DNA of 64,000 bases from an uncultured Candidatus Melainabacteria bacterium (GCA_949927415.1 CATLFB010000005.1:104708-168707); one strand, 5' to 3'; positions 1 through 8,819 are shown, counted from the first letter of the stretch. Numbers and translations: made by a program. Notes: a model not told the origin generated them from the sequence alone.

Positions 1-1
1 A

Positions 2-97
2 GTAATTTTATTAATAGTCTTACTCCCATTATTGGGATTGATAGGGAATTTGCTTTTATTTGCATTTTTGAAACTTGGTTCTTTATTTTTAGGCTAA
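2..97 (+). CDS. C-terminal end of a membrane protein (partial)
   Basis: One frame is open from the window edge to a TAA at 95-97 and encodes about 31 residues made almost only of Leu, Ile, Val, Gly and Phe, as expected for a last transmembrane helix. The other frames look less protein-like. The rest of the gene lies outside the window, so no family can be given. The fragment is short and the call rests on composition alone. Confidence 0.35.
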   Translation, partial: VILLIVLLPLLGLIGNLLLFAFLKLGSLFLG

Positions 98-175
98 TTT
101 ATTTCTATAACTAAAATAATAAGTTACATTCTAATTTGCTACAAGACGAGAAATATGTAGCAGAAAGGAATGTAA

Positions 176-721
176 ATGAAGAAGAAAGCCGAACCAATTA
201 AAAACAGGAGAGATATTGAGAAAATTGAACAGTATCTAAAATTACACAATAAACGAGATTATGTTATCTGGGTATTAGGCATGAATTCTGGTTTGCGGGT
301 GTCTGATATAGTAGGGTTAAATGTTTCAGATGTTGTTGATAAAACCCATATTTCAATTATTGAAAAGAAAACAGGCAAGCCAAAAACTTTTTATATCAAT
401 GATAAGTTAAAACGAGTGCTAAAAGAATACACAAAGGGTAGAAACCTTGACGAACCTCTATTTTTAGGTAAGCAAGGGAAACGACTTGACCGCTCGCAGG
501 TCTATAGATTTATTGTAAAAGTTTGCAAAGAACATGATATAAAAGTACACGTATCGACACATACTCTCAGACGCAGCTTTGGTTACCACCATTATCAAAA
601 GTTTAAAGACCCGGTTGTGTTGCAAAAAATATTTAACCATTCCAGCCAAAGAATAACGCTTATGTATATCGGGGTTGAGCAAGATGAAATTGATTTAAGT
701 TACAAGAACTTTGAATTGTAA
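176..721 (+). CDS. Short tyrosine recombinase (phage integrase family)
   Basis: A 181-residue site-specific recombinase of the XerC/XerD/phage-integrase fold. The catalytic set is visible in order: Arg in GLRVSD (about residue 41), a Lys in the beta-hairpin (KKTGK), the HxxR box (HTLRR, about 128-132), a His in FNHSS, and the nucleophile Tyr in MYIG near the C-terminus. It is close to the size of an isolated catalytic domain; the usual N-terminal SAM-like core-binding domain of about 100 residues is absent, so it may need a partner or recognise a simple site. It opens the mobile region ending at the tRNA-Arg. It could act in element integration, dimer resolution or inversion of a nearby segment. 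Confidence 0.85.
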   Translation: MKKKAEPIKNRRDIEKIEQYLKLHNKRDYVIWVLGMNSGLRVSDIVGLNVSDVVDKTHISIIEKKTGKPKTFYINDKLKRVLKEYTKGRNLDEPLFLGKQGKRLDRSQVYRFIVKVCKEHDIKVHVSTHTLRRSFGYHHYQKFKDPVVLQKIFNHSSQRITLMYIGVEQDEIDLSYKNFEL

Positions 722-969
722 ACACTTTTTAATACTGAACTTGCCCCATCTTGAAATGCAACAGTTTGTACCATATTGATACAATTAGCCTAACAATAGC
801 AAATATATGCTAAACAAAGGCTGTTGTCAATTTGAAAACAGCCTTTGTTTTGAGTCAAATTAGTAGTTTTATGTTTTGTTTTTGTTATCAAAACTCTTTT
901 GGAATAACTATTTTCAGACTTTGCCCCATTCTGGTACATAATGGTGCAAAATTAGAGAAAGGAATAACT

Positions 970-1659
970 ATGACAGAACAAACACCTTATGAAATTGAAG
1001 AACAAAATATTAGATTTGATGTAGTTGAATTTGCTGAAAATCCAGAGCCTAGATGTCCTTGTATCCTGCTTTTGGATTGCTCAGGGTCAATGAATGGTAA
1101 ACCTATTCAAGAATTAAATAATGGTTTGCGAGCTTTTCAGCAACAGTTGAGCAGCGATGATTTAGCTTCAAAGCGAGTTGAAGTTACTGTTGTAAAATTT
1201 GATACAGATGTAGAAATTATAAACGAGTTTGAAACAGCAGAGAATTTTACACCAAAACCACTTGAAGCAAACGGTCTAACAAGTATGGGCAGAGCCATTG
1301 AAAGAGCAGTAAATCTACTTGAACAAAGAAAAGCAGTTTATAAAGCTAATGGTATTTCATATTATCGTCCATGGATATTTTTGCTGACTGACGGTGAACC
1401 TACAGACGATTATACAAATGCTATGGAAGCAGTTCATGAAGGTGAAAAAAATAAGCAATTTGCATTCTTTGCTGTAGGTATTCAAGGGGCAAATATGGAT
1501 ATTTTAAGACAAATTTCTGTAAGACAGCCTTTGCCGTTACAGGGCTTGAATTTTACATCATTATTTCAATGGCTGTCAAATTCCATGTCCTCTGTTTCAC
1601 GTTCTTCACTGGATGCAGAAATTGCATTAGAATCACCAAGCGGATGGGCTAAGATATAA
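970..1659 (+). CDS. vWA-domain protein, TerY-like (first gene of phospho-signalling operon)
   Basis: A 229-residue cytoplasmic protein that is essentially one von Willebrand factor A domain. The metal-binding MIDAS motif DCSGS is near residue 36, followed by the conserved Thr region (GLTSMG) and the acidic LTDGEPTDD near residue 140. The start at 970 was chosen over an upstream in-frame start because GAAAGGA lies about 7 bases before it. The stop overlaps the ATG of the phosphatase gene by one base, so the two are translationally coupled. By analogy with TerY-P triads (vWA, PP2C, kinase), this protein is expected to be a scaffold or substrate switched by phosphorylation; that role is inference. 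Confidence 0.88.
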   Translation: MTEQTPYEIEEQNIRFDVVEFAENPEPRCPCILLLDCSGSMNGKPIQELNNGLRAFQQQLSSDDLASKRVEVTVVKFDTDVEIINEFETAENFTPKPLEANGLTSMGRAIERAVNLLEQRKAVYKANGISYYRPWIFLLTDGEPTDDYTNAMEAVHEGEKNKQFAFFAVGIQGANMDILRQISVRQPLPLQGLNFTSLFQWLSNSMSSVSRSSLDAEIALESPSGWAKI

Positions 1660-2441
1660 TGGGCTGGAAGTATTTTTATTCATCAGTAAAAGGGACATCT
1701 CATATTGCTTCAAACACTCCTAAACAGGATAATTGTAAAATTTGTGTGTTCAAAGATTATCTTATTGCTACTGTAGCAGACGGGGCAGGGAGTGCAAAGT
1801 ATTCTGATTTGTCATCAAAGTTTATTTGTAAGTTGTTTATCAGAAAAACTAAACAATGGCTTACAAACAATAATCTTGAAGATTTAACAAGAGATGTTAT
1901 TGCAGAGTGGTTTACTTATTTTCAAAAAGTAATAAATAGGGCTGTAGTAATATACAAATTAGAATCTTCAAGAGAATTTGCAACAACATTATTGTTTTCA
2001 GTATTGAGTAAAAATTTTAATGTTTTTGTTCAAATTGGAGATGGTATTATTGCCATTGGCGATAAAAATGATATGGAATGTGTATTTTTACCGCAGAATG
2101 GCGAATTTATCAACACAACTCACTTTGCAACAGAAACCAGTGCCATAAATATTTTTATGTATAAAACAACATCTGAGCCCGTTAATCGTATTGCAATGCA
2201 CTCTGATGGTATAGAACAAATTGCACTGGATTTTAAAGCCAAAAAACCTTTTATTCCTTTCTTTGTTCCATTTTTCTCTGCTTTAGAAAAACTGGAAGAT
2301 ATAGGATATTCTGAAATATTATCTAAACAGTTAGAAATATTTTTACATTCAGATAGAGTAAATAAGAAAACCGATGATGATAAAACTTTGTTTTTAGCCT
2401 CTGTAACTACAGAAAATGTGGAGTCTGATGATGAACAGTAA
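1659..2441 (+). CDS. PP2C-family protein phosphatase
   Basis: A 260-residue predicted Ser/Thr phosphatase of the PP2C fold. Metal-binding landmarks are visible: QDN near residue 24, VADGAGSAKYSD near 40-51, IGDGI in the middle, HSDGIE near 185, and a closing DDKT. It probably removes phosphates placed by the kinase encoded two genes downstream. It overlaps the vWA gene by one base and the TPR gene by about eleven, which indicates one transcript. Its length fits the stand-alone bacterial PP2C_2 group. No signal peptide or membrane segment is seen. Confidence 0.88.
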   Translation: MGWKYFYSSVKGTSHIASNTPKQDNCKICVFKDYLIATVADGAGSAKYSDLSSKFICKLFIRKTKQWLTNNNLEDLTRDVIAEWFTYFQKVINRAVVIYKLESSREFATTLLFSVLSKNFNVFVQIGDGIIAIGDKNDMECVFLPQNGEFINTTHFATETSAINIFMYKTTSEPVNRIAMHSDGIEQIALDFKAKKPFIPFFVPFFSALEKLEDIGYSEILSKQLEIFLHSDRVNKKTDDDKTLFLASVTTENVESDDEQ

Positions 2442-3606
2442 TAATTATTTAAACAGGGCTATAAATTTGTATGAACAAAAACTTTATTCTGATGCTATTA
2501 GAGAGAGTTCTAAGGCTATAGAATTAGATTCATATAACGACGGAGCATATACCGTAAGAGGGATGTCCTATTATTCAACTGAACAAATAGAAAAGGCTGT
2601 TGAAGATTTAACAACAGCAATACAGTTAAATCCGTATAATTCTGTTGCTTATTGTTACAGGGGAATGTGTTTTTCAATATGCAAGTTTGCAGAAGCTAAC
2701 TCTGTAATTGCATTTGACAAACCTTCTTCTTTCAGTTTAAAAGGGTTTAAATTGACTAATGAAGTTAACCAGAATCTCTTACAAAGTTTAGATGATGAAA
2801 ATACAGCTATTCAACTTGATAATGAGAATTTACAGGCTTATTTAGCAAGAGCAGAAACTTTATTCTGGCTTGAAAATTACGAAAATTCTTTAATTGATTT
2901 AAACAAAGTCATAAAAGAGTGTCCTAATGAAGGTGTTTTTGAATTAAGGGCTGAAATTTATTATTTATTTAAAATTTACGATTGTTGTATTCAAGATATA
3001 AATGAAGTTATAAAATTAAATCCTAATAATTGTGTTGCTTTTGATGTTCGTGGTCGTGCGTATTATATGAAAAAAGAATATGACAGAGCTATTGTAGATT
3101 TAACTAAGGCTATTCAATTAAATCCGTCCAATGATATGGCATATTATTATCGTGGGTGCTGTTATTACTTTAAAGATGAAAATAATAAAGCCACAGAGGA
3201 TTTTGGTAAGTGTGTGAAAAATAATCCGTATAATTACAGTGCATACGATTATAGAGCCAGAGGTTACTGGTTTATGAAAAATTTTCAGCAAGCTGTACAA
3301 GATGAAACTATGTCAATATCTTTAAACCCTAATCACGGTAATGCGTATGACTTTAGAGGACGGGCTTATTATTTTTTGAAAGATTATCAAAGTGCTGTTA
3401 ATGATACAAGTAAGGCAATTAATTTAGGAATACATAATTACAGTGTATTTGATTGCAGAGGGCGGTCATATTTTTATTTAAAACAATATGATAATGCAAT
3501 TAATGATTTTAAACAAGCATTACAAATTAAACCTGATAATCTTGAATTACAAGAATTTTTGAAAAAAGTTTATGCTGAAATACAATCTCAAAGGCTGGTA
3601 CAATAA
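2431..3606 (+). CDS. TPR-repeat protein
   Basis: About 391 residues built almost wholly of tetratricopeptide repeats of about 34 residues, with recurring AIELD, AIQLNP and YYRG/YDFRGRAYY signatures; I count eight to ten units. Such proteins are protein-protein adaptors. The start at 2431 (MNSNNYL) is preferred to the longer reading from 2416 because GTGGAG sits at a suitable distance. The gene overlaps the phosphatase end and its TAA directly abuts the kinase ATG, so it is part of the same operon. A role in bringing kinase, phosphatase and vWA protein together is inference. A TPR gene between phosphatase and kinase is an addition to the basic triad. Confidence 0.9.
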   Translation: MNSNNYLNRAINLYEQKLYSDAIRESSKAIELDSYNDGAYTVRGMSYYSTEQIEKAVEDLTTAIQLNPYNSVAYCYRGMCFSICKFAEANSVIAFDKPSSFSLKGFKLTNEVNQNLLQSLDDENTAIQLDNENLQAYLARAETLFWLENYENSLIDLNKVIKECPNEGVFELRAEIYYLFKIYDCCIQDINEVIKLNPNNCVAFDVRGRAYYMKKEYDRAIVDLTKAIQLNPSNDMAYYYRGCCYYFKDENNKATEDFGKCVKNNPYNYSAYDYRARGYWFMKNFQQAVQDETMSISLNPNHGNAYDFRGRAYYFLKDYQSAVNDTSKAINLGIHNYSVFDCRGRSYFYLKQYDNAINDFKQALQIKPDNLELQEFLKKVYAEIQSQRLVQ

Positions 3607-5250
3607 ATGGTAAAAACTGGCAATAATACTTACACTCAAACATATACTGATGATTTAGGTAATCCCGTTGTATTAGGCAAAGAACTTGCAAGAGGCGGTG
3701 AAGGCAGAGTTTGTCTTGTTCAAGGTAATTCAAATGTTGTTGCAAAGTTGTATTTAGATAAAGCCCTTAATAAACACGATAAAGCAGGAAAAATTAAAGC
3801 AATGTGTGATTTGTATGATATGGATATTGCGAAATTTTCAGCTTTGCCACAAAGAGTTATATTTGATGCTCGCGGAAAAGTTGTTGGCTTTATAATGGAA
3901 AAAATCACAGACTTTAAAGAAATTCATAACCTTTATGGAATATCTACTAAAAGAAAATTGTTTGACTATGCTGACTGGGGTTTTATGGTACACTCAGCTA
4001 AAAACCTTGCTATTGCTGTTAATAAATTGCATAGTAAAAATATTGTAATTGGTGATATAAATCAGGGAAATATTTTAGTTAATAATCAAGCAATGATAAA
4101 ACTTATTGATTGTGATTCTTATCAGGTTAAATATAATGGGAAATTTTATTTATGCGAAGTTGGAGTTCCTGAATATACTTCACCAGAACTTCAAGGACAG
4201 TCTTTTAACGGTATTCAAAGAACAAAAAATCATGATTGCTTTGGATTAGCTGTTATGATTTTTAAAATCTTGATGTTTGGCAGACATCCGTATAGCGGAG
4301 TTGGGGCTCCGCCTGAAATAGAGAATGCTATTAAGCAGGGCTGTTATTGTTATGGTAATTATTCAAAAGGTACAACACCTATTTACTCGCAATTATTTTC
4401 AGAGGTTCTCAGTGATGAGGTAAAAGAATTATTTGACCGTGCTTTTTCTAAAAATAAAAACATCATACGTCCGACAGCAGAGGAATGGATAAATACGTTA
4501 GAATGCCTTGAACAAAATTTGATACAGTGTTCAAAGAATCATAAACATTATAACAACGGGAATTCTTGTATCTGGTGTAAGTTATCAAAGTTTGGATTTA
4601 ATCCTTTTAGTAATTCTACTGTTAACAATAAACCTCAAAACACACCGAATTATCAACAAACACCATACACATACAATCCGCCAAAACAGCAAAGTACCCC
4701 TAATACTAATTATAATAACTCATACCAGCCATCGCAGCCAAAACAAACTCAACCTGCAACTAATAAAATAAATCTCAAACCTGTATTTATTATCTTAGCT
4801 GTAATCTTTTTTGTAGGTATGCTGGGAGCATTCAATGATTCTAAGGATGATTCAACGTATACACAGCCAGTTACAAATCAAGAAACGAAGAACGATACTA
4901 CACAAGAAAATATCTCTGAACAAAAATCCTATACTGAAGCTGAAAAGCATATAAATAGAAACGCTTATTCTGATAATGAAACAAATAAAAATAATGTAAC
5001 TAATGAAAAACAAGATAACAATACTTCATCAAATAATTCAATGGATGAGTTTAACGAGATTAATAGTATACATACATCACATTATAGCAATAGTACCTCA
5101 GATTATGGGGAATTTGGTTCCTTTGTGAATGACAAAACCCCTCAAAGAACTAAAGATATTGTGAAATATGCAACAAAATCACCTACACAAAAACAAAAAT
5201 ACACGCCAAAAAGCAATATAGAAAAATCGCAGGAGTGGTTTTTTGAATAA
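3607..5250 (+). CDS. Membrane-anchored Ser/Thr protein kinase (TerY-P type)
   Basis: A 547-residue protein. Residues 20-290 form a protein-kinase-like domain: glycine-rich loop LARGGEGRV, VAKLY with the ATP-binding Lys, a catalytic loop IGDINQGNIL near 148 (IGD in place of the usual HRD), and LIDCDSYQ near 168 in place of DFG. The YTSPELQG box follows. These variants are characteristic of the kinases found with TerY-like vWA and PP2C proteins. Next comes a small Cys/His cluster (CSKNHKH...CIWC), a Gln/Pro/Asn-rich linker, one transmembrane helix near residues 393-412 and a long Asn/Thr/Ser-rich tail probably outside the membrane. The start abuts the TPR stop codon. Substrates are unknown. Confidence 0.85.
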   Translation: MVKTGNNTYTQTYTDDLGNPVVLGKELARGGEGRVCLVQGNSNVVAKLYLDKALNKHDKAGKIKAMCDLYDMDIAKFSALPQRVIFDARGKVVGFIMEKITDFKEIHNLYGISTKRKLFDYADWGFMVHSAKNLAIAVNKLHSKNIVIGDINQGNILVNNQAMIKLIDCDSYQVKYNGKFYLCEVGVPEYTSPELQGQSFNGIQRTKNHDCFGLAVMIFKILMFGRHPYSGVGAPPEIENAIKQGCYCYGNYSKGTTPIYSQLFSEVLSDEVKELFDRAFSKNKNIIRPTAEEWINTLECLEQNLIQCSKNHKHYNNGNSCIWCKLSKFGFNPFSNSTVNNKPQNTPNYQQTPYTYNPPKQQSTPNTNYNNSYQPSQPKQTQPATNKINLKPVFIILAVIFFVGMLGAFNDSKDDSTYTQPVTNQETKNDTTQENISEQKSYTEAEKHINRNAYSDNETNKNNVTNEKQDNNTSSNNSMDEFNEINSIHTSHYSNSTSDYGEFGSFVNDKTPQRTKDIVKYATKSPTQKQKYTPKSNIEKSQEWFFE

Positions 5251-5259
5251 GAGGACTTT

Positions 5260-6141
5260 ATGATAAAGAAAAATTTATTATATATTCTAATAATCTTTTT
5301 ATTTTCAGTAAATCAAGTTATGGCTGAAAACTGGATACCAGTTCAGGCTGATAATGGGAAAACCGCTGAATTTGATATTGATAGCTTAGTTATAACCGAT
5401 AATATTGCGAGATACAGGGTAAAACAAAAAATTCTTGGAGAAGATAAAATTTTCAATATGGTAACTAATTTTAATAACAAAACAAGTGCTATATGTGATA
5501 TAGAAATAATTGACTATACTGGAAAAAGAAAGTTTGAAAGTTACTCAAGTAAACTTAAATATTTACCAATAAGAAAAGGAAGTTTAAATCAAGTCTTATA
5601 TCAATTTTTAATATATTTAAAAGAAAGTAATATTAATGACGTTTCGTCAAGTAGGGAATTAAAGAGATACATTAATAAATTGCAGAAGAAAATACAAGGA
5701 AGTTGGCATCCGAATAACCTATATGAATTAGGATATTTTCAACCTGATGAAAAAGCTATAGCATACGTTACATTATTTGTACACAAAAATGGCAACATTC
5801 ATTACGTAAGCTATCAAAACAATACCAATACAGAGTATGATGAGTTTAACGAAAAATTAAAAGCTGAAATAAATAAGTTTTACACGAAACATAAAACATT
5901 AGAAGCACTACCTGAAAATTTTAAAGGTGAAGGAGTTGTTATTGTCGTTAAATATGAATATTTTATACAGGACAAATTACAAAAAGATTTTTCTTCTAAT
6001 TGGAACAACGTTGGGATTGGGTATATTGAATGTAATAAAAAATTTTTCAGAGCTTATCCTGTCTTAAGGTTATTTATTCTGCCTTTTAAGTTTATTTATG
6101 GAATTTTGGAAGAATCTTATGAAGATGCATTTGGAAGGTAA
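5260..6141 (+). CDS. Secreted protein with surface-adhesin-E-like and TonB-C-like regions
   Basis: A 293-residue exported protein with a clear Sec signal peptide ending in VMA-ENW. Residues 25-110 (WIPV...FDIDS...) resemble the surface-adhesin-E type of small beta domain. Residues 135-240 resemble a TonB C-terminal domain: helix, QGSWHP, then strands with LFVHKNGNIHYV. A hydrophobic stretch follows near the C-terminus. It lies ten bases after the kinase stop codon and six before the HNH gene, so it belongs to the same operon and would be the envelope-facing part of the system. Domain names are by sequence feel, not a search. Confidence 0.6.
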   Translation: MIKKNLLYILIIFLFSVNQVMAENWIPVQADNGKTAEFDIDSLVITDNIARYRVKQKILGEDKIFNMVTNFNNKTSAICDIEIIDYTGKRKFESYSSKLKYLPIRKGSLNQVLYQFLIYLKESNINDVSSSRELKRYINKLQKKIQGSWHPNNLYELGYFQPDEKAIAYVTLFVHKNGNIHYVSYQNNTNTEYDEFNEKLKAEINKFYTKHKTLEALPENFKGEGVVIVVKYEYFIQDKLQKDFSSNWNNVGIGYIECNKKFFRAYPVLRLFILPFKFIYGILEESYEDAFGR

Positions 6142-6147
6142 AAAGGA

Positions 6148-7011
6148 ATGGAATTAATATTTGGAATTCTTTTTATAGCTGTAATCATTACCTGGTGTGT
6201 TTATAACCGTAATAAAGCAGAAGAACGCAAAAAGGCAGTAGAATTACAAAATCAAAAAATTGATTTTGTTAAATCTAATAGTCAATGTTTGTATGCTATA
6301 AAAAAGCTTAATCATAACTATAATTTTAAAGAATTTGATGCCCATCCTCGTTATCGGAGAAATTGTAATAGCAAAACACAACTTGATAATTTTGACATCT
6401 ACAATCATATGCTTTTAACGATTGAACATAGTCCTAATTATTTTACAGGAATAGTAAAAGCTGTTAAATATAACAGACAAAAATATTCTCAGTATGAACA
6501 ACAGTTCAATTTAACTATAAATAAAATTGTAAGCGGATGTAATTATTGCAAGCTTACGGCAAATTCTATTATTGAAGCTGATGAATTTAAATCAATAGAA
6601 GAAGTCGAATGCAAAAAACTTAAAAAGGATGCTATAAGGGATTTTACCATTGAACTTATTGTATGCTACAGAAGTCCTAGAGGTAGAAATAGTTATAAGC
6701 GAACATATAAATTTAATTGTCATGATATAGAGCGTTATTTAAATGATTATAATCAGATGCAGCAAAATAAGCAATCCGCAGTTTATCAACGACAGCTTAT
6801 GACACCGAAAATGAGATACAAAATTCTTAAACGAGATGGTTTTAAATGTGTAATATGCGGTAGAAGTAGAAAAGATGGGGCAAAACTCCATGTTGACCAT
6901 ATAAAACCAGTTTCCAAAGGTGGGAAAACAGAAGAATCAAATCTTAGAACACTTTGTGATATGTGCAACTTAGGTAAAAGCGATGCTTACGACCCTTATG
7001 GTTTAAACTAA
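6148..7011 (+). CDS. Membrane-anchored HNH endonuclease
   Basis: A 287-residue protein with one N-terminal transmembrane helix (residues 3-20), a charged middle region of unknown fold, and an HNH nuclease domain at about 220-285. The nuclease shows CVICG, HVDHIKPVSKGG, the NLRTLC segment and CDMCN, that is two zinc-binding CxxC pairs around the catalytic His-Asn residues as in McrA-type HNH nucleases. It is the last gene of the vWA-PP2C-TPR-kinase operon, six bases after its neighbour. A membrane-tethered nuclease under kinase/phosphatase control suggests an effector acting on incoming or host DNA; that is inference. Confidence 0.8.
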   Translation: MELIFGILFIAVIITWCVYNRNKAEERKKAVELQNQKIDFVKSNSQCLYAIKKLNHNYNFKEFDAHPRYRRNCNSKTQLDNFDIYNHMLLTIEHSPNYFTGIVKAVKYNRQKYSQYEQQFNLTINKIVSGCNYCKLTANSIIEADEFKSIEEVECKKLKKDAIRDFTIELIVCYRSPRGRNSYKRTYKFNCHDIERYLNDYNQMQQNKQSAVYQRQLMTPKMRYKILKRDGFKCVICGRSRKDGAKLHVDHIKPVSKGGKTEESNLRTLCDMCNLGKSDAYDPYGLN

Positions 7012-7023
7012 ATATAGAATAGG

Positions 7024-7302
7024 TTATAAACTTCTCAAAAATTCCAGTTCAGAACTAGTTATAAATCCCTTAAAATCTTCATTAGCTAAATGATATTGAA
7101 ACCAATTTTGCTCGTTATCTAGTTTTGAAGCATTACAAACCATACCGTCATTTAATCTTATTGCATAGCGTAAAATATTTTCTAAATCATAAATAAAAAC
7201 ACTTAATCTGTTTTTCTTATAAAATCCGTTGATGTTTTTACTTGTACTATGTTTTAACTTCCTTGAATACTTTGCATAATTATTATTGTTTAATGTAATC
7301 AT
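7024..7302 (-). CDS. Small protein of unknown function
   Basis: A 92-residue basic protein (MITLNNNNYAKY...) that I do not recognise. The start at 7302 is favoured because AAGGAAGG lies about six bases upstream on the minus strand; an 11-residue longer reading has no such site. It is convergent with the HNH gene and lies downstream of the serine resolvase, separated from it by a 30-bp inverted repeat. It has no signal peptide or membrane helix. Aromatic-rich segments (NWFQYHL) suggest a small folded domain. Confidence 0.55.
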   Translation of the reverse strand: MITLNNNNYAKYSRKLKHSTSKNINGFYKKNRLSVFIYDLENILRYAIRLNDGMVCNASKLDNEQNWFQYHLANEDFKGFITSSELEFLRSL

Positions 7303-7317
7303 TTTAAACCTTCCTTG

Positions 7318-7347
7318 AGTCCATAAAAAGTACACTTTTTGTGGACT
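7318..7347. repeat. 30-bp near-perfect inverted repeat
   Basis: Two 13-bp arms (AGTCCATAAAAAG and its near complement) separated by 4 bp, with one mismatch. There is no T-run on either side, so it is a poor terminator. It lies between the resolvase gene and the small gene at 7024-7302, and another TGGACT occurs at the resolvase 3' end. It may be a recombination (res-like) site for the serine recombinase, or a protein-binding site. Confidence 0.5.
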
Positions 7348-7415
7348 TATTCAGTATCCGAAAAATCAGTATCTTTTAGCGGTGATTTTTTAGAATTTTA
7401 GTACATGAAAAACAC

Positions 7416-8009
7416 TTAACATTTTATGGACTCTGCATACTTATAAAATGTACTTCTTGCAATATCGCACATACCCATAACATCTTTAACTGTAATTAAA
7501 CCTTGCGTATAAAGTTCATAACCTCTTAAAAATTCCTTTGGTATATCTGAAATCGGTCTTCCAAACTTTACTCCTCTTGATTTAGCGGATGCTATACCTT
7601 CTGCTTGACGTGTTTTAATGTTATCCCGTTCCCTCTCTGCAACATAGCCTAGCAATTTAAGCACAATATCTGTAATTAAGCGACCTGTTAAACCATTTTG
7701 ATTATCTCTAGTATTGAGTATCGGCATATCTAGAACCTGAATATCCACACCTATATTTACAAGCGATTCCCATTCCTTACAGATTTGAGTGTAATTCCTG
7801 CCAAACCTGTCAATACTTTTAACAATAACAAGGTCGCCTGCCCTTAACTGTGCCTTCATAGCCTGATATTTTTCCCTGCTGACAAAGTTTTTACCTGAAG
7901 CTTTTTCAATAATAATTTCGTCAACTTTTAATCCTTGAAGCGAGTCAAGCTGTCTATTTTCGTTTTGCTCACGGCTTGAAACTCTGATATATGCAAATAT
8001 TTTACTCAT
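7416..8009 (-). CDS. Serine resolvase/invertase
   Basis: A 197-residue small serine recombinase. The N-terminal catalytic domain has the nucleophile in YIRVSSREQ, then VIVKSIDRFGRN, and the long E-helix region with RERDNIKTRQAEGI; the C-terminal 45 residues (GRPISDIP to STFYKYAE) form a helix-turn-helix resembling that of Hin/Tn3 resolvases. It performs strand exchange between short inverted-repeat sites. It lies inside the integrated element together with a tyrosine and a large serine recombinase. Whether it resolves, inverts or integrates cannot be told from sequence. Confidence 0.9.
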   Translation of the reverse strand: MSKIFAYIRVSSREQNENRQLDSLQGLKVDEIIIEKASGKNFVSREKYQAMKAQLRAGDLVIVKSIDRFGRNYTQICKEWESLVNIGVDIQVLDMPILNTRDNQNGLTGRLITDIVLKLLGYVAERERDNIKTRQAEGIASAKSRGVKFGRPISDIPKEFLRGYELYTQGLITVKDVMGMCDIARSTFYKYAESIKC

Positions 8010-8081
8010 GTTATACCTCTTTGATAGGAAATTTTATTCTAAACTTAACTTTATTTTTGCAACATAGTGTAGGGATTGCCC

Positions 8082-8375
8082 CTACACTATATCGAATTTC
8101 ATATAACTGGAAACCTTTAAAAGAGCTTTGTATAACTCCGCATATTTTGTTTTCAAGGTCTTTGTATCAACATTGTTTCTTGTAATTTCAGTTAGTTTAA
8201 AAGTAAATACACCTGCTTGAAGTTCAAGAACATTAGCCTTGTTCATAATGTCCTTAACTTCCGCTACTTTTTCATCTCTAAGCTCTTTTAATTCAGCTAT
8301 TTTTGAGTCGATAGACTTGATAACTCTTGCATTGTCTTCAAGATTGATGTTTGTTGTAATTACTTGTGTTGCCAT
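8082..8375 (-). CDS. Small coiled-coil protein of unknown function
   Basis: A 97-residue protein with a heptad-rich helix at residues 15-50 (IKSIDSKIAELKELRDEKV) followed by a short beta-like segment and a basic tail. It has a good ribosome binding site (AAAGGCGG) on the minus strand. It diverges from the HTH-like gene at 8526 across a control region with an inverted repeat. Proteins of this kind are common in phages and integrative elements. No function is assigned. Confidence 0.6.
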   Translation of the reverse strand: MATQVITTNINLEDNARVIKSIDSKIAELKELRDEKVAEVKDIMNKANVLELQAGVFTFKLTEITRNNVDTKTLKTKYAELYKALLKVSSYMKFDIV

Positions 8376-8403
8376 TTGTGACCGCCTTTCTTTTATTTAC
8401 CTT

Positions 8404-8481
8404 ACGTTATCATGATGTATCGATATTTTGTTTTTGTCAATGTTTCTTTTTAATTTACGACACAAAACTTTACGATAACGT
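8404..8481. promoter_or_regulatory. Divergent control region with inverted operator-like half sites
   Basis: The 10-mer ACGTTATCAT at 8404-8413 recurs in opposite orientation as ACGATAACGT at 8472-8481, nine of ten positions matching. The two copies sit between the divergent genes 8082-8375 (minus) and 8526-8819 (plus). A TATACT at 8503-8508 is a likely -10 for the rightward gene. The layout suggests a repressor site, perhaps for the HTH-like protein encoded at 8526. Confidence 0.45.
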
Positions 8482-8525
8482 GATATATAAATAAAATAGT
8501 GTTATACTAATAAGGTGAGGTAAAT

Positions 8526-8819
8526 ATGACAAATCCAGAAACACCAAAATACATAGCATCAGAAGAACGCAAAGAGCAAGCTAGAAGGCTTGTTAAGGAC
8601 TTTTTACAAGAACAGAATACATCTGTGTATAGATTAGCTAGAATGTTGAATGAGGCTTATGGACGCTCTGCTTCTGACTCTAATTTATTAAATAAACTTG
8701 CACGCTCGTCTTTCAAAGTAACAGAGTTAATGGATATTGCAGAATTATTTGACTATGAAATAAAATTTGTTCCAAAAACCTTGATAGAGCGTCATGATGA
8801 AAATTTTAAGCAGATGTAG
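8526..8819 (+). CDS. Small HTH-like regulator (DUF6471-like)
   Basis: A 97-residue protein with a predicted helical DNA-binding core: NTSVYRLARMLNEAYG, then NLLNKLARSSFKVTELMDIAELFDYEI, the pattern of a Cro/XRE-type domain. Similar small proteins with the SNLLNKL...ELMDIAE pattern are common in Gram-positive and gut mobile elements. A GGTGAGG ribosome site lies just before the ATG. It is divergent from the coiled-coil gene at 8082 across paired operator-like sequences, so autoregulation is plausible. Confidence 0.6.
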   Translation: MTNPETPKYIASEERKEQARRLVKDFLQEQNTSVYRLARMLNEAYGRSASDSNLLNKLARSSFKVTELMDIAELFDYEIKFVPKTLIERHDENFKQM

